Shown: positions 16,062 to 31,000 of the stretch, piece after piece | Layout: every line of letters starts with the position of its first letter | Numbering within the stretch: the stretch's first letter is position 1 | Assembly: GCA_030867875.1 (NCBI GenBank) | Contig: JAOWCC010000936.1 | Coordinates: 76,479,032-76,543,031 of the forward strand | Source of the DNA: Actinernus sp. WN-2022 | Lineage: Eukaryota > Cnidaria > Anthozoa > Actiniaria > Actinernidae | Reading direction: 5' to 3' | Length of the DNA stretch: 64,000 nucleotides | The notes under the pieces: generated by a model | Database searches by the model: none | What the model was told of the DNA's origin: nothing | Seen by the model: the letters and a program-made list of their open reading frames with translations, nothing else | Made by a program: the position numbers and the translations under genes

Positions 16062-19000
16062 CTGTTCACAGAAAGAACAACAGTATTCACAGTGTTATCC
16101 ACGGTTCGTACAAATTTTAATTTCCAAGCACTTATCAATTGAACCCCCACCCCCGGGAGGTAGGTGGGGATATGTGGGGATTGTGGCCCTAGGGGGTCGG
16201 GGATTTTACTTGATTTCCTTCAAGTACATGTACTTTCAAAGTTCGTGGGAGGGGTGGGGATTTGACTGGAACCTGGTTCATCACTTCTTCATTCCCGTGA
16301 CGTGCCGTAGTGGCGATCTTCAGGTAAGATTTTAGCCGTTGTGTTTTTGTTTCTATGCAAACATCATATACCATGGGGAAATACAGTAGTTTTTATTCAG
16401 CAGCTGGACAAATCAAAGTTCCAGCGTAGCTCGCTCAAAAATTCCAATTGTTTGTGCCAGAAACCAGATGAAGTACGTGCAGTGATTGCATGTGACAATC
16501 TAGGACGCAAAATAAAGTGGTTCCGGACTGATTGTACTTACGGAAGCACAGGAAGACTGTATCGATAGCCATGTTGTACACGTTAAAGAATGCTGCAGCA
16601 ATAACGTAAGAACCGATCGTAATAATCTACAAGAAGAAAAAACAATTAATTAAAAAAATTAAACGCTCCCTGTCGAAATCCACATATTCATATACAACCG
16701 ATAAATACAGGAAACATTCTTTAATTGTGATGAGTGGTGATAGTTTAATTCCTTTTGTTTTCCACAATGGGCTTCTTGTAGGATACAATCACGTGCTTGT
16801 ACTGGACGGCAAAACCCATCTGACTTCATTTATTTAAACGCACTTGTACGAGATATTTGTAAATGTAATTTTTTCACCTGCAATCGATTATCGTCTTTCT
16901 AAAACTGCGTTTTTGAAGATTACTTGCCCTCCAGAAGTCTTTCCCATGGGATCACAAGCACAGTTCGTTGGTTATATTGAAGTACTATATCAGCACGTGA
17001 CTGTTTCCAGCAAAGGTCTAGAGATCAACAAGTGCAGTGTAGTGTTGTAATGTAATGTGTACCGCACTGTAGGGATGTACTTACAAAGACAGGGGCAAGG
17101 TAGTAATTCAAGTTCTTCTGCCGCTCAAACCAGTAGAAACTTCCAACAGCTGGGAAGGGAAAAAAAACGTACCAATAGACAATCAATCACATACACATAT
17201 CAATAGACACTGCCCGTACTCGATCAGTAGTCAATATATTCGCTTTTCAGTAAAATGTAAAAAAAAACAAAAAACACCAGAGCCAGTGAGTGAAGCTTAC
17301 CGACACCACACGTGATTGACAGCTGCCCAATAAACAACAAGAAGTCTGTCACCTTGTCGATAACCACCACCCTGTCAATGAGAGGGAACACAAGATGTTA
17401 AGTATTTCACAACTTGTCTTCTAACAATTTTGGCTTAATAATTGCAATCTAGTTGTTATGTGTGACAGCAAAGAAAGATCGTATCGTTGCAGTAGAAACT
17501 GTAATGCAGTTGCAGTAGACCATGAACGATTATATAGGTATGCTTCAGTGAGGAACAAGACAAAGAGAACAAAAAACTTGTGCACGAAACGTCAGCTGCA
17601 TGCACGTCGCTTTGACAGGGGTTAGCGACATAACCTGAGCAACTCTTTCACAGCAGTTAACGACATAACCTGAGCAACTCTTTCACAGCGGTTAGCAACA
17701 TATCCTGAACAACTCTTTTCACAGCGGTTAGTGACATAACCTGAGCAACTCTTTCACAGCAGTTAACGACATAACCTGAGCAACTCTTTCACAGCAGTTA
17801 ACGACATAACCTGAGCAACTCTTTCACAGCGGTTAGCAACATATCCTGAACAACTCTTTTCACAGCGGTTAGCGACAGAACCTGAGCAACCCTTCACAGG
17901 GGTTAGCGATATAACCTGAGCAACTCTTTTCACATCGGTAAACGATATGGAGAGAATTAGTTATTATATACGACGTTAGGACTAAAGCCGGGTTTCCATA
18001 TGTCGGCAAAATCCCAGACGGTCAATGATTTCGATGTTTTCCGCCCGTCCCAGATGTTCCCGACTTATGGAAACAAGATGTGTTTTGCTCAGTCCAGACT
18101 CCGAAGAATCCCTCAAAATAAATTTAGCGCGCATATTTCCTGCGTCCTCTATGTATTTATCGTTGCCGATGGTCGCCGATGGTCGCCGATGGTCGCCGAC
18201 GGCTCTACCATGCAAATACGGGAACATCTGGGACGGTCGGCAAACTAAATCCCCGATCGTCTGGTATTTTCCCAACATATGAGGCCAATAACCTAGTCAT
18301 CCATTACTTGTCATCGAGACGTCTTACCTAAGGATGTTCCTCATCAACAAGAAAAACGCATTCTTGGCCGACACACAGAAGTTCTTCCCATACACTGCAA
18401 TCTGAGAAAAGAGGATGGGGAGAAGGTATGCTATTTGAAGGGGCACTGGCACACCCAAAGTGTTTAATTTTGTTATAACGAAAGACAAAAGTAACTACTC
18501 GCATTAGCGAGTATGCTTTCCAGGTACACTGGAGAATATTTGAGACAGTTTTAATGAAGAATGGCAAAGATTACCCCAGGTACGAGAGGTTTATTACTTC
18601 TCTCTCTGCATTAATTTCCAAGCGAGAAGCGAAGCGAGGAGAGACTTTTCTCGCTGGGAAAATTTAAGTGCAGAGAGAGAGGTAATAAACCACTCGTACC
18701 TAGGGTAAGCAAAGATTCGAGTGGATGAAAAATACTACTTTTAAGAAAAATTGAGATCAACTTGAAATCGGTTCACTGTAACCGACATAAGCTTTTGTAA
18801 TCCACTTTAATCTTTGCCATCCTCTATCGAAAACGTTTGAAATTAAAGCATATCAGGACATTCACATGGTATTTCTCTTCTATCTCAAGTTGTTATTTTT
18901 GTAGTTTTGTTTTAAAGAAACTTGAAGGTTCAATTAGATTGACAGTGTCACTGAAGTGAAAGAAAACAAAGGAAAGATTCACGAAATTAACCACACCTCG

Positions 19001-22000
19001 ATGTACGCGTTCTTATTGAGGAACTTTAAGAATTTTTCCAAGCACCAGAAGCAGCACTTCAAACACCTGCAGGGAAAAGCACATGAGATGAAAATAACTG
19101 TTAGCCACAAAACTAAATTACATAACGTGATTAACTTTTTAACTAAACAATTAACAGCGATAGAATTGATCTACCAATCACGGGGAACAATTAAGATTTG
19201 CAAAAATGATGCAAGGTACGTCATTAGTGGTATAGTCGCTTTGTGCTCTTTGACAATGCATGATATCTGAGGAATACAAGCCTGTAAAAGCCGGGGGGAG
19301 GGGGGGGGGGGGGGGGTACTCCGATATATAGGCTATACGGGTACGTGCCGCTCGACAGGGTATGGTGTTTGACAATTCTTAGCCTGGAACAGGGTATATA
19401 AATCACTGTTTTGGTCTAGAACAAGGTATCAAAATCACTCTGTTTTGGGCTGGAACAGGGAAGATGTTGTATACCAGCTGAAGGTGGTTCATGTGGACCA
19501 GGTTAGTTTCCGATCATCAATGTCTGGGATGCGTGGTCCAACGATTAAGCAGCTTCTTGTGATTGTGAATGTGGTACTGGTCACATAGATCTCATACAAC
19601 ATAGCCACATAGTCTCTTGTTTCTAGTCTGGAACAGGGTACCTTTTTGCCATTTTGCGTGGAACAGGGTCGCAAAAATACAATTTCTTGGTCTGGAACAG
19701 GGTAAGGGTTTCAAGGGCTCAGCGACACACCCCAACCTAATTTTTAGGGAGTACCCCCCCCCCCCCCCCCCCCCCCCCCCGGCAGGCAAAGGTAAAGCAA
19801 CTCTATTTAACGTCGGTATGATGAGACTGATAAACTTGGCGCCGACGTGGGACCTACGATTTTACGTCCTTATCCGAGAAGACGTGAAGGTCTAACCATC
19901 TGCAGTTCGACCTCACTGTATCGTGTTCGTGGTGCTTTGACTTTTGCATGTTTTTCCCCAACAAATCGCTACAATATCCCACAGAAACTAATACAAAGAC
20001 AATGTGTAATTGCTTCAGTGTGAATAATCAATTTTTATCACAAACTCACTTAATTAAGAACTTGGCTATTTCTCCTTGCGTGCCAGGTTGTCCTGGAAAA
20101 TAAAATAACATTAAATATGGTTATTATCGTTTTCGCTTAAGTGCAACCCTGAAAGTTTCAAGTCTCGTTTGGATGCCACCTAGACTTAGTTAAATTTTGC
20201 TTGACGTCGGCTAAATGCAATTTTCCAAACGATACATGAAATTTTCAGGGTCACACTTCAACGAAAACGGTAATAATACATGTATCAAGGTGATTGGGAA
20301 ACGTTTTGATTACAATGATTCTGACGAAGATAGTTACAGTAAATAACAATCTTATAATAATGACGATGATGATGACGGTGAATAATTTCATTAAATGAAC
20401 AACAACAACAGTTTCCATGACAACAATAACTAATGTAAGAGATCAACAAAACTATTTACTCCAGTCGACACACCAGTTTAGTGTCACAACACTGTCTAGT
20501 TCTAATGAACAAAACACCACTGACGAAATAACAATCATAGTAATAATAACAATGATTGGTAAACCAGTTTACCGTTCAGCTTATGGTCCACGTATTCCAG
20601 CCCAGCTCTAATGAGCTGTACAATGGCAATAATCAGAGATCCAAAGGCCAGCGATCCTGTGTGATACCTGTGTTAACAAGAACAATAATGATGCATGTGA
20701 ATATCTAAAAGACAGTTATATCTGTAGTTAAAAAACGAATTTTAAAGGATCGAACTGTGCAGTCAATTAATTCAATTGACTTTTTTTTTAATTTTTACAC
20801 ATTCTTAACACTGCATGTTAGCGCAACACAATACAATATCACAGAATATCACTTATATCTGGATTTCTTAACCACTGAAATATTAATTGTATTCTTTATA
20901 TTATATGTCTCGATATGTCAGCAAGAGTTTGTAGCTAATTACCAGTGAACCAGTGATTTATAATAAATTATTATGTCCAAGGGCGTATCTAGCCTATAGG
21001 CCCGTAGGCCTGGGCCTACACATTTTACAGCCTACTTGTCTTATTACAAGTGAATGTTGGGCTTGAGGAGCTGTGGAAATACACAAAACATGACCTGAAA
21101 GTACAGCAGAAGGCATTTGCGAAAGTCTAAATCTAAAAATTTCCCGGGGAAGCATGCTCCCGGACCCCTCAAGAAGCGACCCTTACAGAGCGGTTGTTTG
21201 GACCTACAAATTTTAAAAACCTGGCTACGCCACTGATGTCAGCAAGAGTTTGTAGCTTATATACCAGTGATTTACAGAGACTATTCTTATTCTGTAATAC
21301 GGTCACTCGAACGTGCTCTAAGTTTAGAGTAAACGAATGTAAGCTACATATGCTGTTGAATGGTGATGCGATCTTGCCTTTGAACATACCTCAGTGTACG
21401 GTAAAATGATGCTGCGACTGGAAACGTAGGAATGTCCTGAGGGAAAAACAATCCTGGGTTGCTGCCGTATTTTGGTTTTGGGTTACCTGTGATACACGGT
21501 CAGGGACTGGAACAAGCACCACAGGTAACCCAATATCAAACTTGGCAGGAAAAATACTCAGAGCGGCTGGAAGGCTGGTACATGTAGTATTAGTGTCTCC
21601 TGAACGTTTGCAACTAGCAGGAAAGTTGGTTCTGTTGTCACAACACACTTGCCTTCCTGTCAATCACTCGATATTATTACAGTGGTTTTCTATTGAGTGT
21701 CGTAAAACCAAAAGCAAAGCCAATCGCAGGAGCAAGTAAAAACATCACATGATGAACCAATCACGAACTGAAGTAATTCGGGATTGGTTTTACTTGGATC
21801 TATCCGAGGAAAAGTAACGCAATCATGAATAACTATTCCCTGCTAGCAGAGGTCTCTCTCTGTCATGGTAAAATGGAAGGCGAGGGAGAGACCTCTGCCG
21901 ACATCCGACGCTTGCCGTCCACATTCATGGACGAGTCAAACCAGTTTTGAAAACACGTTTTACCGGAAATAGTTGTACGCGTCAGTTGTTTGTTACAGTT

Positions 22001-25000
22001 GTTTCGTGCGCTCATAAGTACACGTGAGATCACATCACTTGTTGCCAAGGAAACTTCACGCATGCGCGACAGAAAAAGCGTCGGATGTTGGCAGAGGTCT
22101 CTCCCTCGCCTACCATTTTACCAAGACAGAGAGAGACCTCTGCTAGCAGGGAAGAATAACTAACCAATCAAACTCGATAGCAGTTACCTAATTACTTTTA
22201 GACACTCAATCGAAAACCACTCCATGATAATCAGTTCTCTGTCTCAATATTACGTAGTGGTTTCAATAGTAGAAGGCACTAAAGAAAATGTACCGGAGCC
22301 TCTACTGTAGGTGGATTCAAAATGCAAAAGTAGGTGGCAAAATCTTCAAACTAGACGGATGAAAGCCGGTCGCTGGTCACAACAAACATGGGCCAATTTG
22401 ATACAACTTTTACACGTGAATTTCACGAGTCTGAACATTGATTCTTCACCTGAAAACAATGACCAGACTTATAAGATACACGTGTAAAAGTTTTATTGAA
22501 ATTACCCCACGACTGTGCACTCAAAACAGTGGCTCACTGTAGCTTCTATGCAGGCTCACGCAGTCACAAAATGTGAGTACATTTTTAGATATGAGAGAAA
22601 AATGCGATGACAACTCATAACTGTTGATAGTAGGATCTTGTTGAACTATGTGTGTTGCGGCTATTTTCTTGTTGCTGTGGATCAGACCATGTTGCTAGTA
22701 AACATTAGTGGTATCTATAGCAACATTTGCAAGTGGTATTTTCCTATAAACTCACTGTCTTCTTGTCATAGGCCCAGTAATACGAGGCAAAGGCACCAGC
22801 CAGGACACACTGACCAAGAGCAATGATGAAGTTCATCAGCCAAAACCACCCAAACAGGTGATAGACCTGCATGCGGAATATATGGCTAAAGTTTGAGATA
22901 AATAAAGAAGACAGTTTAGTATCATGAAGATATGAATATCATCATAACTATCAGTGAAAAAAAAACAATAATTCCACTGCTCTTACTTGTTATCACTGAA
23001 GTTCATAAACTGGCAAGTGAAGTTGCCGTCGACTCCATATTTCTTAGCAATGTTCTGTGGAGATACAATACACAATACAGGATATTACGGATTGTATATA
23101 GTAACATGGATAAATACCAACTACTACCACTTAATATTAACCCTCGTCACACAATGCACAAAAAAGTATTTTGTCATCTGTACATGTAGCTCAATCCCAG
23201 TTTCTGGGAAATTACCCACCCACCCCTCCCTTGGATATGCATCGTTCTATTAATGATTAACCAGTAAAGGTTAGGATGAAGTGTGGGGGAGGGGTGGGGG
23301 TTTACCAGTAACCGTGATTGGTCCTAGTTGACAAACAGACATCGTATAATCCTGCTTATAAGCTCTCTCAGTTGACTTACAAGTATCACGGACACTATAT
23401 TTTGTGGACACTTATGCAGAAAAGGCTAGTGTCAACGAGTGTTAAAGTGGCCATTAACGCATTTCAGAACGTTTTGCCATCCCGCTTATATACCCGGGAT
23501 TTTACGGTAATCAGATAAAACAGATACTAAAAACACACTGAAGAGCATGGAGAACAAACCTACCGGAGTGAAGTCGCATGTCGAAGTAGCTGTCCCGTTT
23601 GAGTTCACCTTTAGATACGTTGGTGAGCCAGCAGTGACCAGAAACCTGAACAACTAGTTAAGGATTCAACCTACAGAACATTTAAAGTGCCAATGAAATG
23701 AAAACTCAATCCCGTTTTTATTTTATTTATAATTATTAAATTGTAGCCTTCCTTTATTTTTTTGTGCAATTACAAATCAATTTAGAGAGCACAAACATTT
23801 TATTTTGTATCGAAGTCAGGCATAATTGCCAAAATCCGGCGACAATTTTTAATGCCGTTAAAGATATGCTAATCACATGCGTGACGTCACGGGGTCTGCA
23901 CATTTATATGCACAAAGCCGACTGCAAGGCTTCTATCAGAAAAATTATGGCCATCTTCAAGATTTCTCAAAGTATTACATATTTAAATTGAAAACTGGCC
24001 AAAAATGCACTTATTTTGTAGTATTTAATTTTTCTACTGTAACTACTGTTAATTTTTCTACTGTAACTGACTAGATTAGCTTTTTAGCTATTTCAGATGA
24101 CATAAGCACCTATACGTAATTTTTCCTTTTCGTGGATAATTTGAAACTGTAACTTATTCTGTGCTTGAATAAAGTATTGTTGTTGCTGTCGTTGTTGTTA
24201 CTTGTATATCTACTTACTTATTCCATTTTAGCCAGTTAGATTTCTTTTTACAGGGCCTCTCGAAATAACATTTCGGTGATGAGAGCACCCTGCTTGAACA
24301 TTATTGTTGATGTAATTGTTAGTTAGGAAATAAAGAAATTGTCCGTGTTTTAATAGAGTTTTATAGAAACACAAGTGAAATTTATGACTGAGGGAACACG
24401 AGCCTGTATTCCCTACCTTCCACAAGTTGTTTCTATACTGACTCTATGGAAACACATTTGTTTTCTATTTCCTTTATAAAATAACCAACAATACAGAGTA
24501 CAAAATAGGAAAACGCTCATTTAATTTGATCATCAAAACGTAAATCCAACTAGTTCAAGAGCACGCACAACTTTCTATGTTGCCATATAGATTTAGATTT
24601 CAACCAATCAGAGCGTTAGTTATAATGACGTTATTCAGTAGGCATATTTTTGATCCAGTTATTAACAGCATCAGTATTGCAAGGATACGCCAAGACAGAC
24701 ACAAACCAGCCAAAGAGGATTAGCTGCAGAAGCCAAGGGATGAAAGGGAAGAACAGCGAGAATACCATGTTGGTTATGGCTCTGTGGAAAGACAAGAGAC
24801 AAAAGCATATTTTTCATCCACTCGAATCTTTGCCATCCTTCATCAAAATAATCTCCGATTCTCTCCAGTATACCTGGAAAGCATACTCTGAGCTAATCTG
24901 AGTAGTTATTTTTGTCTTTCGTCACGACTATTTTCTAGAATGCACACACTATTGTTGTGTTTATATATTAGACATCTAGATATGTTGTGATCTGTTTTAA

Positions 25001-28000
25001 TCAAGTTTGGAGAACATGATATCCTATGACACGACAACTTTCCCCAAATTTAAAATGCAATGGAACACACGTCACACTTCGTTTGATTTCTAGTCCAATG
25101 AACACTATCTGCTTATTACACAGGACTGACTGGTAATCAAATACTGTACCGGCTTACCTGCTGGCTTCTTTAATAAGGGCAATGGCAATCTGGATACGTT
25201 TCCTCAGGGCCAGCAGAATTAGAACAAGAATTCCAAGTATGATACCAAGAATGATTGCTACAGGAGTCAGGCAAATTAGACCATGTGTTAACCAAGGTTT
25301 TCTAGATTAGCCTTTTCGGAGTTGAGGAAGGGACTGTGACCAAGTGTAAAATATAATATGATTAATTAAGAAATTAACCCCATCCCAAGTAACATCACAC
25401 TATATTAATTAGCATGCTTACTGAGTTTGAGGAAGATTGGCTTGATAACAAATGTGGCGAGATTTGCAAAACCAGGAAAATAAGATGGTGTCCCCGAAAA
25501 CCATACGTTCTTTCTTATATTTGAAAGTTTGTTATTCAGTTTGTATTTATCCAAATATTCTCAAACTCAGTAAACCTACTAATTTTATTGTGATATTTTA
25601 ATTTGTGAAGGGGGATTCGTTTCTTAGTCAGATTATTTTCACTAAGTCCCAGTCCTTTCCTCAACTCCGAAATGGCTAATAGAATGTTTTCCGTGTTTCT
25701 ATAGAGTTATAGAAACATGAGCAAATGTTTGGAAGAACAAGAAATGGCTGTGGGAACATGAGACTAAAGGCTGAGCCATTTCATCTCCCAAACTTCCACT
25801 CCTGTTTCAATCTATAAAAATATAATATATTTCCTTTATAAAATATATCAAAAGACAAGCACAAAAAAGGAAAATTGCTTGTTGAATATAATAATCAAAA
25901 CGTAAATTATATTAACTGGTTCAAGAGCATGCACAACATTTCTCTGTTTCAATAGAGTTATATAAACACGGTTTTAAGCCAATCAGAGTGAGTGATTTCT
26001 GTGGGTTATATTTTTTTAATATGCACTTATTACATTGCACAACAATTTACTATCTATTTCTAATAAATCTATTTCCGAGTTACATTTTTTGACTGAAGAC
26101 AACTCTCTATAAACGATTTGGGATCTCAATAATTTCAATAGTGGACAGGTTGTCACCAGGATTAGGGTAAGGTCAGGCAATGTCAGAAAACAAATGGGGA
26201 AAATGATTAAGACAGAGCTGGCTGATTGACTGTTTATATTGTAATCTGGACAGTGAGTGACTTCCAGAGACTAATATAATTGGGACTTGATGGAGTGAAG
26301 TAAGTGGGGAAGGCAGTCTGATTTTGGGAGGGGGGGGGGGGGGGGGGGGGGAGGGGTGGGGAGTTCCTAGGGGAATTGCCCCCCTGCCCCTCTATTCACC
26401 CTCTGGTGACAACCCTGATTGAGATATACTGACAATACCATTACAATATTTTATATACTAATACTTACTGAGCCAGTACCAGGTATTTGCATTGTTGGCA
26501 TACTGATCCAATCCTGCAATTACCAGAGAACTGGTGGCATTACTAGGATTAGTTGACAGCTGCTTGTACTTTGTCCAGCTGTAGTAAACGCCTGGGATAT
26601 AAAGATAGCAGTTTAGATTACATGACTGTGTTATTAATTCATGACCAGTGGATTAAGGAAGGTTCTACTTGAGAGTTCAACACCAAGTTCCTGTATAAAA
26701 GGGCCAACGCCAGGCCATTGATGCTGTTAGTTGTCACTCAGTCTTTATGGAGTGAACATCTGCACAATGCTCCACTCAAGTGCTCTTAAGCAGTGGTCTT
26801 CTGTCAATCAAATTGACTATGATGAGTGGCATACTGTACATGTACATATGAAAGATGGTGCCATTAGACGAAAAGCTGTTACATGCAGAACCAAGTCAAA
26901 GGTATGTTGCCTTGACTGATGAAAGCCTAGTGCAAGCCTTTGGTTGACCTATTTTTCTCACCAGTCACAGGCTAAATCCTGGTAGATCTGGAGATGAGAA
27001 AGTTTGACAAAGTGAGAGAAATATGTTTGGGTTTTAATTTTTCTCAACCCCAGATGCTGATCACTTTATTCTGCTTAAAGCCACTCCATGGAGGTGTCTG
27101 TCTCCTTATCCAAGAAGACGCAAAGGTCTAACCATTTGTAGTTGGAGAACTAAATTGTTTTAAAAAGACAGCACCTTCTACTCAGTTATTTAAAGACCCT
27201 GAGTGTTGGTCCAACTGTGTTTTGAACCATCGACCTTCTGTATTACTGACTGGAGCTTAACCACTGAGCTTACTGGGATACTACTGACAGAGAGTTGCCT
27301 ACAAAGGAAGCTTCAAATTCTTCCAGGACCTGCATTTACATGCATGCCTACAAATTGCTAACTTACTGAAGCCAATGAGTGTCAGGACAGCATATGTCGT
27401 CACCCAAACCAGCAACCCTGCAACCCACCTGCACAATACAAGAACAAATTAATGATTACAAGTGTTAATTTCTTTCTGATCATGATCGTCAATTTGCTAA
27501 GTGACTGAGTGATTATAAATAATACTATGAATTTAATCAAAAAAGACAAGTAAAATGCAAACGACTGCATGTCTGCTGTCTGTAAATATGCTGCTATTTA
27601 GAATACAGTCGATCACAGCCATTTTTGGCCACTTTCCAAGTTTCTTAGTAGAATTGCGATTAGGCAGCAGAAAATATCAAACAGAACTACATTTTGTAAT
27701 AGCCCTAAACAACTTACCTCATAATCAGAATATAGATGAAGGATGCAACCATTGCAACACCAAGTCCACTGCAATCAAATATATGCCAGTATATTGAATG
27801 GAGTAGTGATTCATGTGGGAAGGAAAGCACAAATGGCAATGTAATGGTTAGGAGCAAAGCATCAATTTTATTAGGGTTCAAACTGTTTACCTTGTTGGAA
27901 GGAAAAGTTAAGAAAGTTATTGGAAAAGAGATTAGAATTGAGAAAGAATCCTTTTTTCCCTCCTAATACTGAAAATAATGTTATTTCAGAATATTCATAC

Positions 28001-31000
28001 TCATCACCAAGGTTTCTAATTATATTATTAGTCTTAGCACCTGTTGATCTTAGCTTAGATCTGCCTGTTAGCATTGTTTGTCCTACTATATTTTTTAACT
28101 AGATTGTATCATTGGGATACAAACTTATACATGTAGTATCCCAATTAATTTAACGTAATGTAAGATTTACCTCAACGAAAAATTTCCTGGTCAAACCTAA
28201 GTTTAACTTAAAATCCTATGGATGACAGGCATTCTGCATAGCTGCCCCAGAACTTTGGAACCGCTTACCCAAACAAATTAAAGACAGTGAAAACATAGAA
28301 ACATTTAAATATAGACTTAAAGCTTTTCTTTTTAGAATTAGCGTTTTCATTATGAACTTAGGTCAATATTTACACCACTATAGCAGCTATAGTTTTATTA
28401 TCTTTTTATTCTTGTGGTTTATTTTACTTCTTAATTCATGCAATTGTAAATAGCACCTTTGGACCTTTGGGAAATGGCGCTTTATAAATGTCTTATTATT
28501 ATTGGGATCCCACTATTGGAGCCTGGCAGTCTCTGTGGGTAATCCCTACCTAATAATCACTGTACTTTTCTTTTTATTATTATCCTTCTTTTCTAATTTT
28601 TTGTTTGTGTTATTGTAGACAAAATAACTTAAAGTAAAATAATATAAATAAATAAATGATTTTTTTATATGCCTCGAATTTACAAAAATATATTTGCCTA
28701 CTACATACATGTATAGGAAATAAAAATAGTTTCATGCAGCAATGTTAGGACCTGTATTGGTGACTAAGCAGTATAATTACCAAACCTGTTTTAGTTACAT
28801 CGGTGACCGTATTGGCCAGTAACAAAACGAGCAGGGGACTGGGACCGAGTTTATCAGAATTACTCTAATTCTAAAATAAAGTTCATCACATGATAGAGCA
28901 TGTTGAAATCAGCATTTGTGCCACTGAAGTTTGATGTGATTCATTAGTGAATCTTGTCTGAATTATAAGCAATTGAAATTTCTTTGTCCCTCCAAAATTT
29001 TACAATGAATGTATAGTTTGGAGGGACAACGTTAAATAATAAGAGAGTTTGTATGGGAAAATTTACATATTTGATGCCTTCTAGCATCGTCAATATTGAG
29101 CCAAAGTTCACCAAACTTTCCAGACTAGCTATTAAAGTTTGATCTGTGCTTTTGGAAAATAATGCTCACTTTGACTTTAGTAATTAATTGAATTAGTTTT
29201 ACTGACTCAGTTCCAGTCCCCCGCTCGTTTTGTTACTGGCTAATTGGTGTCAGACTAAGCAGTAAGATTTAGTTATCAAACCTGTTTTAGTCACATCGGT
29301 GACCATATTGCTGACTAAGCAGTAATATTTAGTTGTCAAACCTGTTTTATAGTCAATCGGTGAACCTATTGGTTGCAATTGCCAGCCCAGTGCATATCAT
29401 TCAGTTAACGTATAAACTTGCCAATGCAAAGAAATTAAACAGTGCAGCTGTGGCAAAATACATGCATGGATACAGTACATGTACAACAAGTTGGTTTGTT
29501 GAAAGAGTTAATGACTTTAGCCTGACAGGTCTAAGCTAGTCTGAAGACTCTCACATGACACTTTAAATAATATAAAGAATTATATTAGTTTGATTTAATA
29601 CATACACCAAAATCCAGTACCAGGACTCTTGGACATCAGCAATGACCTGCAAATGTTAACAACAAAATTACTCAACACCCAATTATTATAAGCACTGCAG
29701 CTGTACTGCAGGCAGGACTAGAGCACATTTTGTATGAGTGGGAAAAACTATGACATGTCCATAACCGTGCTGTAATAGTGCTGTACCATAGTTCTGTAAT
29801 TTGATTGGCTCAGCAGGACAAAAACAATGGGAAACCATGTCAATGTCATGGCATGCCATACAGTAACCATGCTGTAGTCAGTGCTGTAGTCTGTCCCACT
29901 CATTTGAAATCTAGATCTGCTCTAGCGTATACATGTACACTGTATAATTTTATTACACTAAAAATAGAATGCTGCATACAGTAAACCATTCATGCTCAAG
30001 ATCTTGTCTGATAAGTTGTGGGTGGATGTACGAGTGGAACACAAGTAGAATGTACATTCCGCAGGTTTGCAAAACCTTGAAAATGCATAATTATGGTAAT
30101 CATTTTTTATAGCACACAGGAAAACCATCTGACTTCCAATTCTACCATCATCTTCTTTATAATATAAACTTACAATGTAGATCTAGCAAGGTGAAAAGAA
30201 ACTAATTTCATTCAGGCAGGAAGAGCTTTGAAGATGAGGAAAATTTTTGGAAAGAGTAAAAAAGAAAACGATGATGGCAGCAAAGAAAACCATGCTGATG
30301 TTGTTGACAAAAAGTCTCACTCAGTGCTGTCGATTGGCTAGAAACAGATCATGGGTTTCTCCTGCTCGAGCATGTACTTAATAATAATAATTATATGAAA
30401 CCAATAAGACATGACAAGTTCAACACTTTTAGCCAACGAAATCATGTTTTTTTATACTATTCAATATTAACTTCACATCACTGCTGTAGGGATTGGGATA
30501 GGTGGCAGCCCATGCTCGTGCCTCCCTCTGAATCACTTAACTTTATTATTTGTAATATTTAATTATTTATTTCTAATTTAATTATTTGTCACTTGACAAT
30601 TAACTTAGTGATTAACTTAGTAGTTTTTATAACTGGCCACTGACACAGACCGCTGTACCAGCCTCCTGCCGGGATTAGCTTTAAGCTATGTATGGCAATA
30701 CATATATTTAGATTAGAAGACATTTAAGTTCAACCTTAGTGTTACTATTGTCATGGTATTTCACAGAAATCATGAGTGCACAGAGAAGGCAAAGATGAAG
30801 AAAATGTAAAGAAACAGACCATTAACCAGTACAATAACTGTTATGGAAGATCATGTTAGTCCACTCATTCCAGAAGTAATGAACTTGTCCGGCTTCTGAC
30901 GTTCAGACTTTGTCTTTTGCTATCGAAGGCAAAATTTAAAGCTACAGTCGAAATTTTGGGCCGAAATTTATGGCCACTTTTACTCTTGTAATTTGGAATT

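Noticed and set aside
15828..16142. 104-aa plus-strand ORF
   Set aside because: It is antisense to the last SLC44A exon and 3' UTR and has no recognisable domain.
22756..22867. Exon 18 starting at the nearer CAG (about 22,868)
   Set aside because: It would enter in the wrong phase; the TTTAG acceptor upstream restores the frame and the conserved segment before HLFG.
24635..24690. Exon 15 extending past the GTATCC donor
   Set aside because: Reading on gives an [11 protein letters not shown] segment and soon a stop; the next exon fits only if splicing occurs at GTATCC.
26731..26919. 62-aa ORF after tcagtctttatggagtg
   Set aside because: There are no splice signals and no family, and it lies in an SLC44A intron on the opposite strand; chance ORF.
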